Shown here: positions 38,848 through 47,719 of the stretch, piece by piece | How the letters are laid out: every line of letters begins with the position of its first letter | Position numbering within the stretch: the stretch's first letter is position 1 | Source of the DNA: Filomicrobium sp. | Lineage (GTDB): Bacteria; Pseudomonadota; Alphaproteobacteria; Rhizobiales; Hyphomicrobiaceae | Length of the DNA: 64,000 nucleotides | Assembly: GCA_017792465.1 (NCBI GenBank) | Contig: CP051234.1 | Coordinates: forward strand, 3,814,501 to 3,878,500 | Direction of reading: 5' to 3' | Notes under the pieces: model-generated | Seen by the model: only the letters and a program-made list of their open reading frames with translations | Database searches by the model: none | What the model was told of the DNA's origin: nothing | Translations under genes and position numbers: made by a program

Positions 38848-39078
38848 GGGCGGGTGTTTCGGTCGGTGAATGACTTTTCGGGTGCTCGATGTTAACCGCT
38901 ATTTTGTGGGCGTGGAAGTTCGAGCGCTGTCGGCATGTCGCTTTGCGGGGCTTGTAAACTTTTCGAATTCAGAACGCCAATGGTCTTGGCTCACTGCCAT
39001 GTCAGTTCCCGGTGTAACAATCGACATCCTGCGCGCATATTAGGTTGCCTCGAATCTCAGCTTCAAGCGGAGCATTTC

Positions 39079-42000
39079 ATGGAAACCGGCGATCGGCTGC
39101 GCGTCTTTATCTCGTACTCGCGAAAAGATGGCGACTTTGCACTGCGGCTGCACGGGCTCTTAAAGGCTGCGGGCTTCGATGCCTATCTGGATGTGCACGA
39201 CATTGCCGCCGGTGAGGATTGGCGGGCGCGGTTGAGCGGTCTTATCGAGGCGGCGGATTGCGTCGTTTTTATTTTGTCGCCTGACAGTTTGGCGTCGCAA
39301 ACCTGCGCCTGGGAAGTCGAGCGGACAGAGGAGTTGGCCAAGCGGTTATTGCCTGTCGTCTATCGCGAAGCCGGTTCTATCGAAATTCCGGGCGCTCTTG
39401 CCAAGCGTAATTTTGTCTTCATGCGGAGTCAGGCAGAAGAGGAGGCCTCGCTAGAAGCTCTTTGTGCTGCCATCGCTGTCGATGTTGAGTGGCTGCGGCG
39501 TCATACGCGTTACGGGGAACGTGCGCTTGAATGGGATCGTGCTTCCCGCGCCTCACGCCTGCTGCTACGTGGCGACGATATTCGCATAGCCGAAGCGTGG
39601 CGCGATGCAAGGCCCTCGGCTGCGGAGATTACCGAACTTCAAAGTGTGTATGTGACCGACAGCCGACGCGCGTCGACGCGGCGGCAGCGCGGTTGGATTT
39701 TCGGATCAAGCATCATTGCGACCGGTGCTATCGGTCTGGCGACTTTTGCGGTTGTCAAAAGCATCGAGGCACAGACGAAAGAGCGCGCGGCGACCGAGGA
39801 GCGCAACCGCGCGCTGATGACGGAATCACGTTTTTTGGCCGACGCTTCGCAAAAGCGCCGCGAGGCAGGCGACGCAGCGGGCGCAGTCGAATTGGCTCTG
39901 TGGGGGCTGCCGAAGACTCCTGCGGCGCCGGATGCGCGTCCGCTTTCGCTAGAGGCAAGGCGTGCGCTTTACGACGGTCTGCTGACGCTGCGTGAGACGG
40001 CGGCGCTGACAGGGCACCAGAAAACGGTTGGGCACGTCGCTTTCTCACCCGATGGACAGCATGTCCTGACAGCGTCGCAAGACGGATTTGCAGCGTTGTG
40101 GCGCGTCGACGGTGGTCGTGAAGCGTCTTTTGGAGATCATCGTGGAGCTCTCCATCGCGCTTTGTTTGTCGGCGACGGGTCTAAGGTTTTGACGACGGCT
40201 GAGGGTGGCCTTGCGGCGCTTTGGCGGGCTGACGGAAAGCTTATTGTTCAGCTGCAAGGGGATGACGGTGCGTTGGCCCCTTATGTCGCCGCATCGCGCG
40301 ATGGCCGTTGGATTGCGACCGGCGGGGCGAGCGGACAAGTCCGTATCTGGTCGTCCGATGGGCAATTGAAGCAAACGCTTGTCGGGCATGAGAAGTCGAT
40401 TGGAGGACTGGAATTTGCGCCGGACGGGGCCATCCTGGCGAGCGGTTCGAGTGACGGGACGATCAAGCTTTGGTCGCTGGCAGACGGAGAGTGGACTTCC
40501 GCCGCCACACTCAGCGACTTGGGTTCCACCGCGAACCACATCGCTTTCAACGCGACCGGGGATCTGCTTGCCGCCGCCGATCTTAGCGATAACATTGCGA
40601 TTTGGCGGCGCTCGGCAGGCGAAGGCTGGCGTCTCGTCAAGACAGTGAAGGCGCATGCCAGTGGATCATTGCTGTCGGGTGCGTTGGCGCTCGGCTGGCA
40701 TCCGTCGCAAGAAATTATTTTGTCAGCTGGCTATGACGACGTCGCGCAGCTTTGGAATGCTGACGGGACATTGCTCAGGACGTTGCGCGGCCATACCGGC
40801 GATGTCGTTGCTGCTGAGTTCAGTCCCGATGGGCGCATTGTTCTGACGGCGTCGCGTGATGGTTCGGCGATGATTTGGGATATGTCCGGCCGGCGGTTGT
40901 TGACGCTGGGCGGGGGAGACGTGCCGCTCGAAGATGCTGGCTTTAGCCCGGATGGGAAGTCCGTGGCCCTCGCGCGAGATGATGGAGCGGTTCGGCTGTT
41001 TTCGCTTCTGCCTCGCGGCGTGGCGCGTCTGTCAGGAGGTGCCGGCCCGCTTCGAAAGGTCGAATTCTCGCCGGAAGGCAGAACGTTGGCGATTGCTGGC
41101 AACGATGCTTCGGCACGTGTTTGGCAACGCGAAGATCCATCTGCCGGTGAGGCAGCGCAAACGCTTTTCGACCAGACCGGCCAATGGGTCGTCCAACCGC
41201 TGCTTGCTGCGCATCAACCCGGCAACGTGTTTTTCAAAGGCGCCGCTGCGCTTGCCGTCTCGCCGGATGGACAGCAAGTACTGACCGGAGGCTTCGATGG
41301 AATAACGAAGATTCACGACATCAAAACGCAAAGCGCGCAGGATCTAACCGGGCATTCGAACAGTATTGTTTCGGCGGCATTCGCTCCAACGGGTGATGTG
41401 GCGGCGACGGCATCCCGCGATGGCACGGTCCGGCTTTGGCGAAACGGACTGTCGGATGCGACGTCAGGATGGAGCCTGGCCTCGGAGATCAAGCTCGGTA
41501 GCACGTCGGCCCGGGAAGTTGTCTTCATGCCTGATGGTCTGGGCCTCGTAACGCTCGCCCAGGACAAATTTCTTGATCCTTCGGCCTCGGTGATCGAAGT
41601 TTGGAAGTTTAGCCCTGGCGATATGTCTGTGACGCGAAGTGCGCGCATTGCGATCGAGGCGCGCGGGGCGATGGATATCGATCTTGATCCTCCAGGAAAG
41701 CGGATCGGCGTTGCCAGAATGGATGGGTCGATCGAGGTCTATGAGTTGTCGGGAAGGCTGGTTGCCAGGTCGCAGAGAGCTCATGGCGGACAGCCCGTCC
41801 TCAAAGTTGTTTTCTCAAAGGACGCCGATATTTTCGCAAGTGTTGCCGGTGATGCGGTCGCGCGGATCTGGCGTATCGATGCCGGCGAGGTGCAGGGGGG
41901 CCACTCGCTCAATCGTATTACCGAGCTTATTGGTCATCAAAGTGGCGGACTTCTGCAAGGTGGCATTCAGTCAGGAATTGCCGATATCGATTTCGCTCAG

Positions 42001-42753
42001 GATAACCGGATGATTGCCACTGCGGGTCGCGACGGTACCGTGAAGGTCTGGACGATGGACGGCAGTGTTTTGGGTGTCCTGAGAGGTGGCGGAACGGCGG
42101 AAGATGTGACTTTCAACGCTAAAGGTTCTTTGATTGCGACGGCGTGGAGTGATGGCTTCGCGCGCGTTTTTCCCGCTCCGCCGCCGATCGCGGGTTTGCT
42201 CTCTTCGGGGCGTCAAGTTGTCGAGCGGTTGCGACCGCTTTCGGCGATCGATCGCTGCCTTGTCTTTCTGCAGACCTCGCCTTGCGATCAGAGTTTTCGC
42301 AACGCAGAGGAGGCACGCGCTGCTGGCGACTATGCGGCGGCCGCGCAACATATGGTTTCCAGGATTGCAGCCGCCGAGCGTTTGACGCCCGCTGCGCGAG
42401 CGGTCCTTGCCACGGATTATGGGGTGCTGGCTTTCGATTATCTCTTTGCGCGCGAATTCGCAAAAGCCGAAGCGGCTGCGCGGCAGGGACTGACCTACAA
42501 CCCAGATGCTCATTGGATCGCGGGGAACCTGGCGCATGCGGCGTTGCTGCAAGGGCAGGTCAAAGAGGCAAAGGCGATTTACATGCAGAATGCTGGGCGC
42601 CAGCTCGAAATCGGGATGCGCTGGGAAAGTGCGGTCGCCGACGATTTCGCAAAACTGACTGCAGCGGGGATCAAGCGGCCTGAGTTTCGCGACGTCTTGC
42701 AAGAGCTGGGCGTCTTCAAAGCGAATGCTTCAGGTGGCGACGAGACAAACTAG
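39079..42753 (+). CDS. TIR domain - transmembrane - WD40 propeller protein
   Basis: 1224 aa from the ATG at 39079, with GGAG six bases upstream; an upstream open stretch lacks such a site. The TIR domain spans ~5-135 (LRVFISYSRKDGDFALRL, then SPDSLASQTCAWEVE). Glu79 sits at the catalytic position of NAD-cleaving TIRs. A single membrane helix (~206-226) follows, then a short helical linker (NRALMTESRFLADASQKRRE). About sixteen WD40 units (~280-1040), each with FSPDG-like and DG-x3-W endings, would make two propellers. A C-terminal TPR-like helical region ends it. There is no NTPase domain. TIR then faces the cytosol if the N-terminus is inside, leaving the propellers outside, or the reverse. 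Possible roles are NADase-based defence or a signalling scaffold; neither is shown. Confidence 0.88.
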   Translation: METGDRLRVFISYSRKDGDFALRLHGLLKAAGFDAYLDVHDIAAGEDWRARLSGLIEAADCVVFILSPDSLASQTCAWEVERTEELAKRLLPVVYREAGSIEIPGALAKRNFVFMRSQAEEEASLEALCAAIAVDVEWLRRHTRYGERALEWDRASRASRLLLRGDDIRIAEAWRDARPSAAEITELQSVYVTDSRRASTRRQRGWIFGSSIIATGAIGLATFAVVKSIEAQTKERAATEERNRALMTESRFLADASQKRREAGDAAGAVELALWGLPKTPAAPDARPLSLEARRALYDGLLTLRETAALTGHQKTVGHVAFSPDGQHVLTASQDGFAALWRVDGGREASFGDHRGALHRALFVGDGSKVLTTAEGGLAALWRADGKLIVQLQGDDGALAPYVAASRDGRWIATGGASGQVRIWSSDGQLKQTLVGHEKSIGGLEFAPDGAILASGSSDGTIKLWSLADGEWTSAATLSDLGSTANHIAFNATGDLLAAADLSDNIAIWRRSAGEGWRLVKTVKAHASGSLLSGALALGWHPSQEIILSAGYDDVAQLWNADGTLLRTLRGHTGDVVAAEFSPDGRIVLTASRDGSAMIWDMSGRRLLTLGGGDVPLEDAGFSPDGKSVALARDDGAVRLFSLLPRGVARLSGGAGPLRKVEFSPEGRTLAIAGNDASARVWQREDPSAGEAAQTLFDQTGQWVVQPLLAAHQPGNVFFKGAAALAVSPDGQQVLTGGFDGITKIHDIKTQSAQDLTGHSNSIVSAAFAPTGDVAATASRDGTVRLWRNGLSDATSGWSLASEIKLGSTSAREVVFMPDGLGLVTLAQDKFLDPSASVIEVWKFSPGDMSVTRSARIAIEARGAMDIDLDPPGKRIGVARMDGSIEVYELSGRLVARSQRAHGGQPVLKVVFSKDADIFASVAGDAVARIWRIDAGEVQGGHSLNRITELIGHQSGGLLQGGIQSGIADIDFAQDNRMIATAGRDGTVKVWTMDGSVLGVLRGGGTAEDVTFNAKGSLIATAWSDGFARVFPAPPPIAGLLSSGRQVVERLRPLSAIDRCLVFLQTSPCDQSFRNAEEARAAGDYAAAAQHMVSRIAAAERLTPAARAVLATDYGVLAFDYLFAREFAKAEAAARQGLTYNPDAHWIAGNLAHAALLQGQVKEAKAIYMQNAGRQLEIGMRWESAVADDFAKLTAAGIKRPEFRDVLQELGVFKANASGGDETN

Positions 42754-42853
42754 CGACTGACTCATTAACGGGCGGCCATTCTAGACGTTTGACCGGTCAG
42801 TCCTACCGCCGATGTCCCTGAGAATTTCTGCGGCGGCGTTGGATATCTTCGCC

Positions 42854-43855
42854 CTAGCTTCCGCACGGAACGACGACGGTCGCAGCAGCCGAAGGGATGT
42901 AGCGACGGCAATCCTGCGCGACTTCAAGCTCGGCTCGTCCGGTGCGTTTCACTAGTTTCTTGGAGACTGGTCGGGAGACTTTGGAGTTCGAGCCTTTGAG
43001 GCCGTTGGCGCGATGGTCGAGTTCGTTGAGGCGCCGTTGGGCGTAGTCCTGCGAAGTCTCCCGATCGAGCGTCGGTCCGCCATTCTTCAAGGACATTCGA
43101 TAGGCCCGCTTGGCCTCTTCTTTTTCTCCGCGGCCGTCGAGGATTAGTCCGCGCAACGCGTAGGCGGCTGGAAACAGACTGCTCCGGTTCAAGGCTTTCT
43201 TGAGGTCAGCCATTGCGTTTTGGGTTGCGCCTCGCTGGTTGGCGACGACGGCGCGGACGTAGAAGCTGACGGGATCGCTGCGACGGGATGCAACGAGGCT
43301 TTCGGCTTCCTTGACGGCTTCGGTCAAGCGGCCAACATCGAGAAGGACGAGAGCATAAAGCGGTTTGAGGTCGCGCTCGAAGGGTTTCAGCTCGATGGCC
43401 TTGAGCAGCGGTTTCAAGGCTTGATCGGGTTTACCCATCTGTCTGAAGACGAGCGCGCGCTGGAAATAACCGTTCCAGTCCTTGGGTTGGTGAATGACGT
43501 AGATGTCGAGATCTTCCAATGCGCCTTGAAGGTCGCGCTGCTCGCGTTTCAGCATGCCTCTACTCAGATAGAGGTTGGCGAAGTCACGGTCGACGCGTTC
43601 GGCGGCGTTGAAATCGGCGAGCGATTTGTCGAGCTCTCCGCCGCGGCGATAGTACCAGCCGCGATTGTAATAGGCCATGAAGCGGTCAGCGGGTTTGGTC
43701 GTTGGATTTCTGATGATGCGCGTGCAGGCCGCTTCAGCATTTTTTCTGACTGTGATGCCGCAGGTGATCCTGTCGGAAGGAGACGCGTGGGCCGTCAGCG
43801 CGGTTGCGGCGATTGACAGGAACGTCAATCCAATTCGCGAGAGTGAGCGCTGCAT
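42854..43855 (-). CDS. Secreted TPR protein with terminal DCR...VPC motif, paralogue
   Basis: 333 aa from the ATG at 43855 (AAGGA nine bases upstream). A signal peptide (MQRSLSRIGLTFLSIAATAL, cleavage near AHA) precedes an N-terminal Cys pair (ITCGITVRKNAEAACTRII) and TPR units from FMAYYNRGWYYRRGGELDKS onward. The C-terminus DCRRYIPSAAATVVVPCGS is alignable without gaps to that of the protein at 36790-37731. The two are clearly paralogous but on opposite strands, bracketing the CBS, NUDIX and TIR-WD40 genes. Convergent with the TIR-WD40 gene. Function unknown. Confidence 0.82.
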   Translation of the reverse strand: MQRSLSRIGLTFLSIAATALTAHASPSDRITCGITVRKNAEAACTRIIRNPTTKPADRFMAYYNRGWYYRRGGELDKSLADFNAAERVDRDFANLYLSRGMLKREQRDLQGALEDLDIYVIHQPKDWNGYFQRALVFRQMGKPDQALKPLLKAIELKPFERDLKPLYALVLLDVGRLTEAVKEAESLVASRRSDPVSFYVRAVVANQRGATQNAMADLKKALNRSSLFPAAYALRGLILDGRGEKEEAKRAYRMSLKNGGPTLDRETSQDYAQRRLNELDHRANGLKGSNSKVSRPVSKKLVKRTGRAELEVAQDCRRYIPSAAATVVVPCGS

Positions 43856-44096
43856 CTTATCGGTCCTTGTCCCTTGGCTGGTGATGCCGCAGGCCATCGG
43901 CAATCTGTCGTGAGGGCGGCGGGGCGCTGTGACGCGCTGCCTGTATCGATTGGATCGCGAAGCCTGTTTGCTGTTTCGCAAAATGTAACGGGATTTGATG
44001 TCCGGCGGCGTTCCCACAGGAACAGCCAGGCGTTCGAAAATGCGTGGTGCAGGAATTAAGGAGAGAGGTGGTTCGAGGCTCGTGAGGCTGAGGAGC

Positions 44097-45272
44097 CTAG
44101 CGGCCGAAGAACTTTTGCAGACGCGAGCGGAAGGCCGCCTTTTCAGTTGGATTGGGAAGCTGCTCTTCCAGGAATTCGATCAACTCCGTGACGGAAGACG
44201 CCGTCTTTGCCATGCGGTTCACCATGACCTTGGCGACTGGCCCTGCGTAGACGGCCAGCGCTTCGGCGACCTGTGCGATTTCGCTTTCGGCTATTTGGGC
44301 CGGAGCCGGTTTGGCGACTGGTGGTGCGGGTGTTTTAGGCTTGGGGGTCGGCTTCGGCTCGGGTGGGGGAGCGGCCACAGGCGGAGGCGGTTCTGTCTTG
44401 GGCGGTGGAGGCGAGACCGGTGGTGCTTTCTCCGTCTGTGGAGCGGGTGGAGATGCCGGCGGCGACTGAGGTGGAGTTTGCACCTCCTGGGTCGGGATGG
44501 GATCGGCCTGTGTTGCTTCAGTGTCCTCCTCGGTCGGCGTTCCAAAGCGCGCAACGGATATCGCCTCCTGAAGGCTGACGCGCGGCGCGGACTTTGGCGG
44601 TTCGGGTTCCGGTTGTACGGGCGCTTTCGGCGCATCCAGCTTTTTTCCAACGAGATGCATCGTACTGTCGAGAGCAGGGCGTTTTGGCGCTCCAAGATCG
44701 GTGTCGGACAGACGTTCGGCGGCGTGAACGGCATAGGTGGTGATTCGGCGTGGGATATTCTTGAGGCGCGGGACGCCGCGCTCTTCGAACGTCGCCTGAA
44801 TTCTGGCGGAGACAGAGTCGACGACGGTTCCGGAGATCAATATCCCGCCAGGGTCGGCGAGGCTTTCCAATCTCGCGGCGATGTTGAGGGTTTCGCCGAA
44901 GGGTAGATCGCCTTCAAACAGGACGTCGCCGACGTGAATGCCGATGCGCAGTTTCATGCCGCCGAGATTGGTTTCCTGGCCGAGGCGTTCCTGGATGGCG
45001 AGCGCGCATTGAACGGCGTCGACGGCGCTTTCGAATAACGCAAACAGGCCATCTCCCGGCATGCCGATCAGCTTGCCATCGTGCCGGTCGAGTTCTTCCT
45101 GGCCGATTTTCAGGACGGTCGACAGGTTGCCGAAGGCGCGCGTCTCGTTGACGGAAACGCGTCCGCTGAAGTTGGCGATGTCGGCGGCAAAGGCGGCGCG
45201 CAAGCGGCGCTTGCGTTTGGGTTGGGTCTCGGCGGTGTTATCGTCGATGGGCGGCGACATGCTGACGTTCAA
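44097..45272 (-). CDS. Class III adenylate/guanylate cyclase with Pro-rich linker and C-terminal module
   Basis: 391 aa, soluble. The cyclase domain spans ~25-185: metal-binding Asp31 (AADIANFSG) and Asp74 (MPGDGLFALF), and transition-state residues Asn130 and Arg134 (GETLNIAARLE), so it is probably active. A ~110-residue Pro-rich linker (~225-325) connects to a ~53-residue C-terminal module (339-391; AGPVAKVMVNRMAKTA) that is also present twice in the kinase encoded immediately upstream. The start overlaps the kinase stop by four bases (ATGA), so translation is coupled. The product nucleotide is most likely cAMP but is not proven. It is the last gene of the haem-sensor/kinase/cyclase operon. 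Confidence 0.9.
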   Translation of the reverse strand: MNVSMSPPIDDNTAETQPKRKRRLRAAFAADIANFSGRVSVNETRAFGNLSTVLKIGQEELDRHDGKLIGMPGDGLFALFESAVDAVQCALAIQERLGQETNLGGMKLRIGIHVGDVLFEGDLPFGETLNIAARLESLADPGGILISGTVVDSVSARIQATFEERGVPRLKNIPRRITTYAVHAAERLSDTDLGAPKRPALDSTMHLVGKKLDAPKAPVQPEPEPPKSAPRVSLQEAISVARFGTPTEEDTEATQADPIPTQEVQTPPQSPPASPPAPQTEKAPPVSPPPPKTEPPPPVAAPPPEPKPTPKPKTPAPPVAKPAPAQIAESEIAQVAEALAVYAGPVAKVMVNRMAKTASSVTELIEFLEEQLPNPTEKAAFRSRLQKFFGR

Positions 45273-46681
45273 TCATTCAATTTCGGACGGTTTGCCGAAA
45301 GAAATTTCTCCCGGTCGGCGTCATTGGTGATGCGCCGTGCAATGTGGTCGTAAAAATCGGCTATTCCTATTGCTGACTTGGCTTCGCGGTCGACGATCAA
45401 TCGCGCCATCGGGCCGATGAGCGGCAGGAGTGCTTCGGCGGCCTTATGGCGTTCGGCATCCGATATGATTGCGCTCATTTGTGCCCCGGTGACGCCTCTG
45501 TCTGTTTCCAGCCACGCCTGGGCGGCTTTGCGAAAGCGTTCGGCTTGTGTCTCGCCAGGGATCTGGCTGGCGAGTTGGCTGACGAGCTTGTCGGGATCGG
45601 TTGCGCTTTTGGCTTCGCGTGAGACGACGACGCGTGCGATCGGGCCGATCTCGCGGGCCAGCGTCGATTCCAAGCCTTGAAGCGTCGCAGGCGCCAGTCG
45701 ATCCGCCATGGTCTGGCTTAGGTCGCTGCGGGAGGTTTCGTTTGCACCTTGTGCCGGGCGCACCGCGAGGCCGGTCAGATCCACTCTGGCAACCGGGGCG
45801 GACGGCGTTGCGTTGAAGGACGCTTCGAGCCCGCTGATGAAGGCTTCGGCGTTCGCGAAGCGGTCGGTTGGGTTGCGGGCCAGCGCTTTTCGCATCAGCG
45901 CGTCGATTTCGGGCTGCAATTCGGGCCGTAGCTGGGTGACAGGAACCGGGTCCTCGTTTAGCAGCTTGTGCATGAGGCTCGGGATGTCGTTGGCCGGAAA
46001 CGGTTTGGCGCCGGTCAGCAGCTGATAGAGGATGATCGCGGCGGCGAACAAGTCCGAGCGGCCATCGACTTCGCGGCCCAGAAACTGTTCCGGCGACATG
46101 TAATTGGGCGTGCCGACGGCCCCACCGCCGCCGTCGCGGGTCAGGCTGAGATTTTCGAAACGGGCGACGCCAAAGTCGGTGACCTTGATCGAGGTTGCGG
46201 CCGGGCACAGGATGTTGGCGGGTTTGACGTCGCGATGGATGACGCTGTTTTCGTGCGCGTGGCCCAAAGCTGAGAGCAACTGAACCATGACTTCGCAGAC
46301 CTGCGGAAGCGGAAGCAGGGTGCCGGAGCGCGTGACATTTTCGAGCGTACCGGCTTCGACGAACTCCATGATGATGTAAGGGGAGTGGTCCTGCTCGACG
46401 TAATCGAACACGGTGACGATGTTAGGGTGCTGACAACGCCCGGCCGAGCGCGCTTCGCTGGCGAAGCGGGCCAGAAGGGCGGCCTGGTCCTGAACCTCGG
46501 CAAGGACTTCCTTGCGCAGCGATTTGATTGCAACCGGCCGGCAGATCTGCGGGTCGAAGCCCTTATAGATCACGCCGATCGCGCCGCGTCCGATGATGCC
46601 ATCGATGCGATATTTGCCGACATGCTCCGGGGCGGCGTCGGATTGGGCTGCCGCAGGGTTGTCGGAATTTTCGGCGCTCAT
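45269..46681 (-). CDS. Hanks-type Ser/Thr protein kinase with duplicated C-terminal module
   Basis: 470 aa, cytosolic (no membrane helix, unlike PknB-type kinases). The kinase domain spans ~24-285: glycine loop IGRGAIGVIYKG, Lys53 (VAIKSLRKE), catalytic loop HRDVKPANIL (Asp151), DFG (169-171), activation segment GTPNYMSPEQF. All catalytic residues are present. The C-terminal part has two ~51-residue modules (341-391 with IGPIARVVVSREAKSA and 417-467 with IGPMARLIVDREAKSA) that match the end of the downstream cyclase. GAGGA nine bases before the ATG is the ribosome site. It lies 76 bases after the haem-HAMP sensor gene. It probably phosphorylates or recruits the cyclase. Confidence 0.93.
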   Translation of the reverse strand: MSAENSDNPAAAQSDAAPEHVGKYRIDGIIGRGAIGVIYKGFDPQICRPVAIKSLRKEVLAEVQDQAALLARFASEARSAGRCQHPNIVTVFDYVEQDHSPYIIMEFVEAGTLENVTRSGTLLPLPQVCEVMVQLLSALGHAHENSVIHRDVKPANILCPAATSIKVTDFGVARFENLSLTRDGGGGAVGTPNYMSPEQFLGREVDGRSDLFAAAIILYQLLTGAKPFPANDIPSLMHKLLNEDPVPVTQLRPELQPEIDALMRKALARNPTDRFANAEAFISGLEASFNATPSAPVARVDLTGLAVRPAQGANETSRSDLSQTMADRLAPATLQGLESTLAREIGPIARVVVSREAKSATDPDKLVSQLASQIPGETQAERFRKAAQAWLETDRGVTGAQMSAIISDAERHKAAEALLPLIGPMARLIVDREAKSAIGIADFYDHIARRITNDADREKFLSANRPKLND

Positions 46682-46757
46682 TGGCTACCATCCTCAACTT
46701 GGCAGGCCCAGATTGCCGGCGCGGACAATCCGCACCGGCGAGGCTCAAGGCTTGCTC

Positions 46758-47630
46758 TTAAGATTCCAGCATTTTCATTGCGTTGTCGAGACTGCGGCGC
46801 ATTCGGTTGAACGATTGCGATAGCGAGGCAATCTCGTCGGAGCCTGGATGCTCATACTCAGGCTGTGAACTGTCGCCCATGCTGACCTGCTCGGCGATGT
46901 GTGCCATCTTGATGACCGGGGAGACGACCATCCAGCGCAAGAGAACGTTGATCAGGATGAGCAAGACGAGGAAGATCGCGCTCATGGAGCCGATCAACAA
47001 CTTCAGGTTCTGCCAGGTCTGCTCTTCTGCAACCTTCAAAGGCACCGAGAAGATTTGCGCGCCGACGATTTCGTCGAGCTGCCAGCCGAATCCGTTCTTG
47101 TCGCCGTAAAGCGCGACCATCGAGGCGGGCGCGCGATCCGGCGTCGAGTGGCACGAGAGGCAGCTTTCGGCTTTGATTTGCAGGGGGAAGGCAACGGTAT
47201 ACTGGGGGCCGTCCTTGCCGTCGCGGACCTTGACAACTTCTTTCAGCGAGGTGTTGTCGCGCAATTGGTCAATCAGTTCCTTTTCCCAGTCGGAGGCCAG
47301 GTCCGAGGGGTTGGTCGGGTTAAGGACCGCCTCCTTGTAGTAGAAGTCGGGGAAATGATCGCGGAAGTTGCTGAAGGCGGTCTGGGCTGAGAACGAGGGC
47401 ACGGTCTGTGGCAGGAACTGCACGTCAGACATGTCGCTCAACAGCGGGCGGACTTCTTCGGACGTATAGCGCCTGACGGCCAGGGCCTGTGCGCGCAAGA
47501 CGCCGATCTGCGCATGCAGCTGCTCAAGTGCGTTTTCCTTGGAGACCTGATAGAACACCGCCGAAGAGGCAATCAGGCCGATGATAAAGCAAAGTGCTAA
47601 GATTAGATTGAACTTCAGCCTCAGTCCCAT
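46758..47630 (-). CDS. Membrane haem-c sensor (Tll0287-like/DUF3365) with HAMP domain
   Basis: 290 aa. TM1 (~7-27), a periplasmic Tll0287-like domain (~35-200) with one CXXCH haem c motif at 157-161 (ESCLSCHSTPDRAP), TM2 (~211-232), then HAMP (~233-285). The protein ends right after HAMP, with no methyl-accepting, kinase or cyclase output of its own. Family members bind haem c and are thought to sense redox state or gases such as NO. The signal must therefore pass to a partner; the Ser/Thr kinase encoded 76 bases downstream is the obvious candidate. AGAGGGA lies about seven bases before the ATG. Cytochrome c maturation is needed for haem attachment. Confidence 0.9.
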   Translation of the reverse strand: MGLRLKFNLILALCFIIGLIASSAVFYQVSKENALEQLHAQIGVLRAQALAVRRYTSEEVRPLLSDMSDVQFLPQTVPSFSAQTAFSNFRDHFPDFYYKEAVLNPTNPSDLASDWEKELIDQLRDNTSLKEVVKVRDGKDGPQYTVAFPLQIKAESCLSCHSTPDRAPASMVALYGDKNGFGWQLDEIVGAQIFSVPLKVAEEQTWQNLKLLIGSMSAIFLVLLILINVLLRWMVVSPVIKMAHIAEQVSMGDSSQPEYEHPGSDEIASLSQSFNRMRRSLDNAMKMLES

Positions 47631-47719
47631 GGACGATCCCTCTTCTTCGTCTTAAACATGGCCATGCCTCGAATTGAGGTGGCACTTTTACTGTAAACTT
47701 TCATATCCAGGCAGTTAAG

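Noticed and set aside
47650-47715. TGGCAC-containing sigma-54-like promoter before the caspase-like gene
   Set aside because: The downstream GC element is missing at the required spacing.
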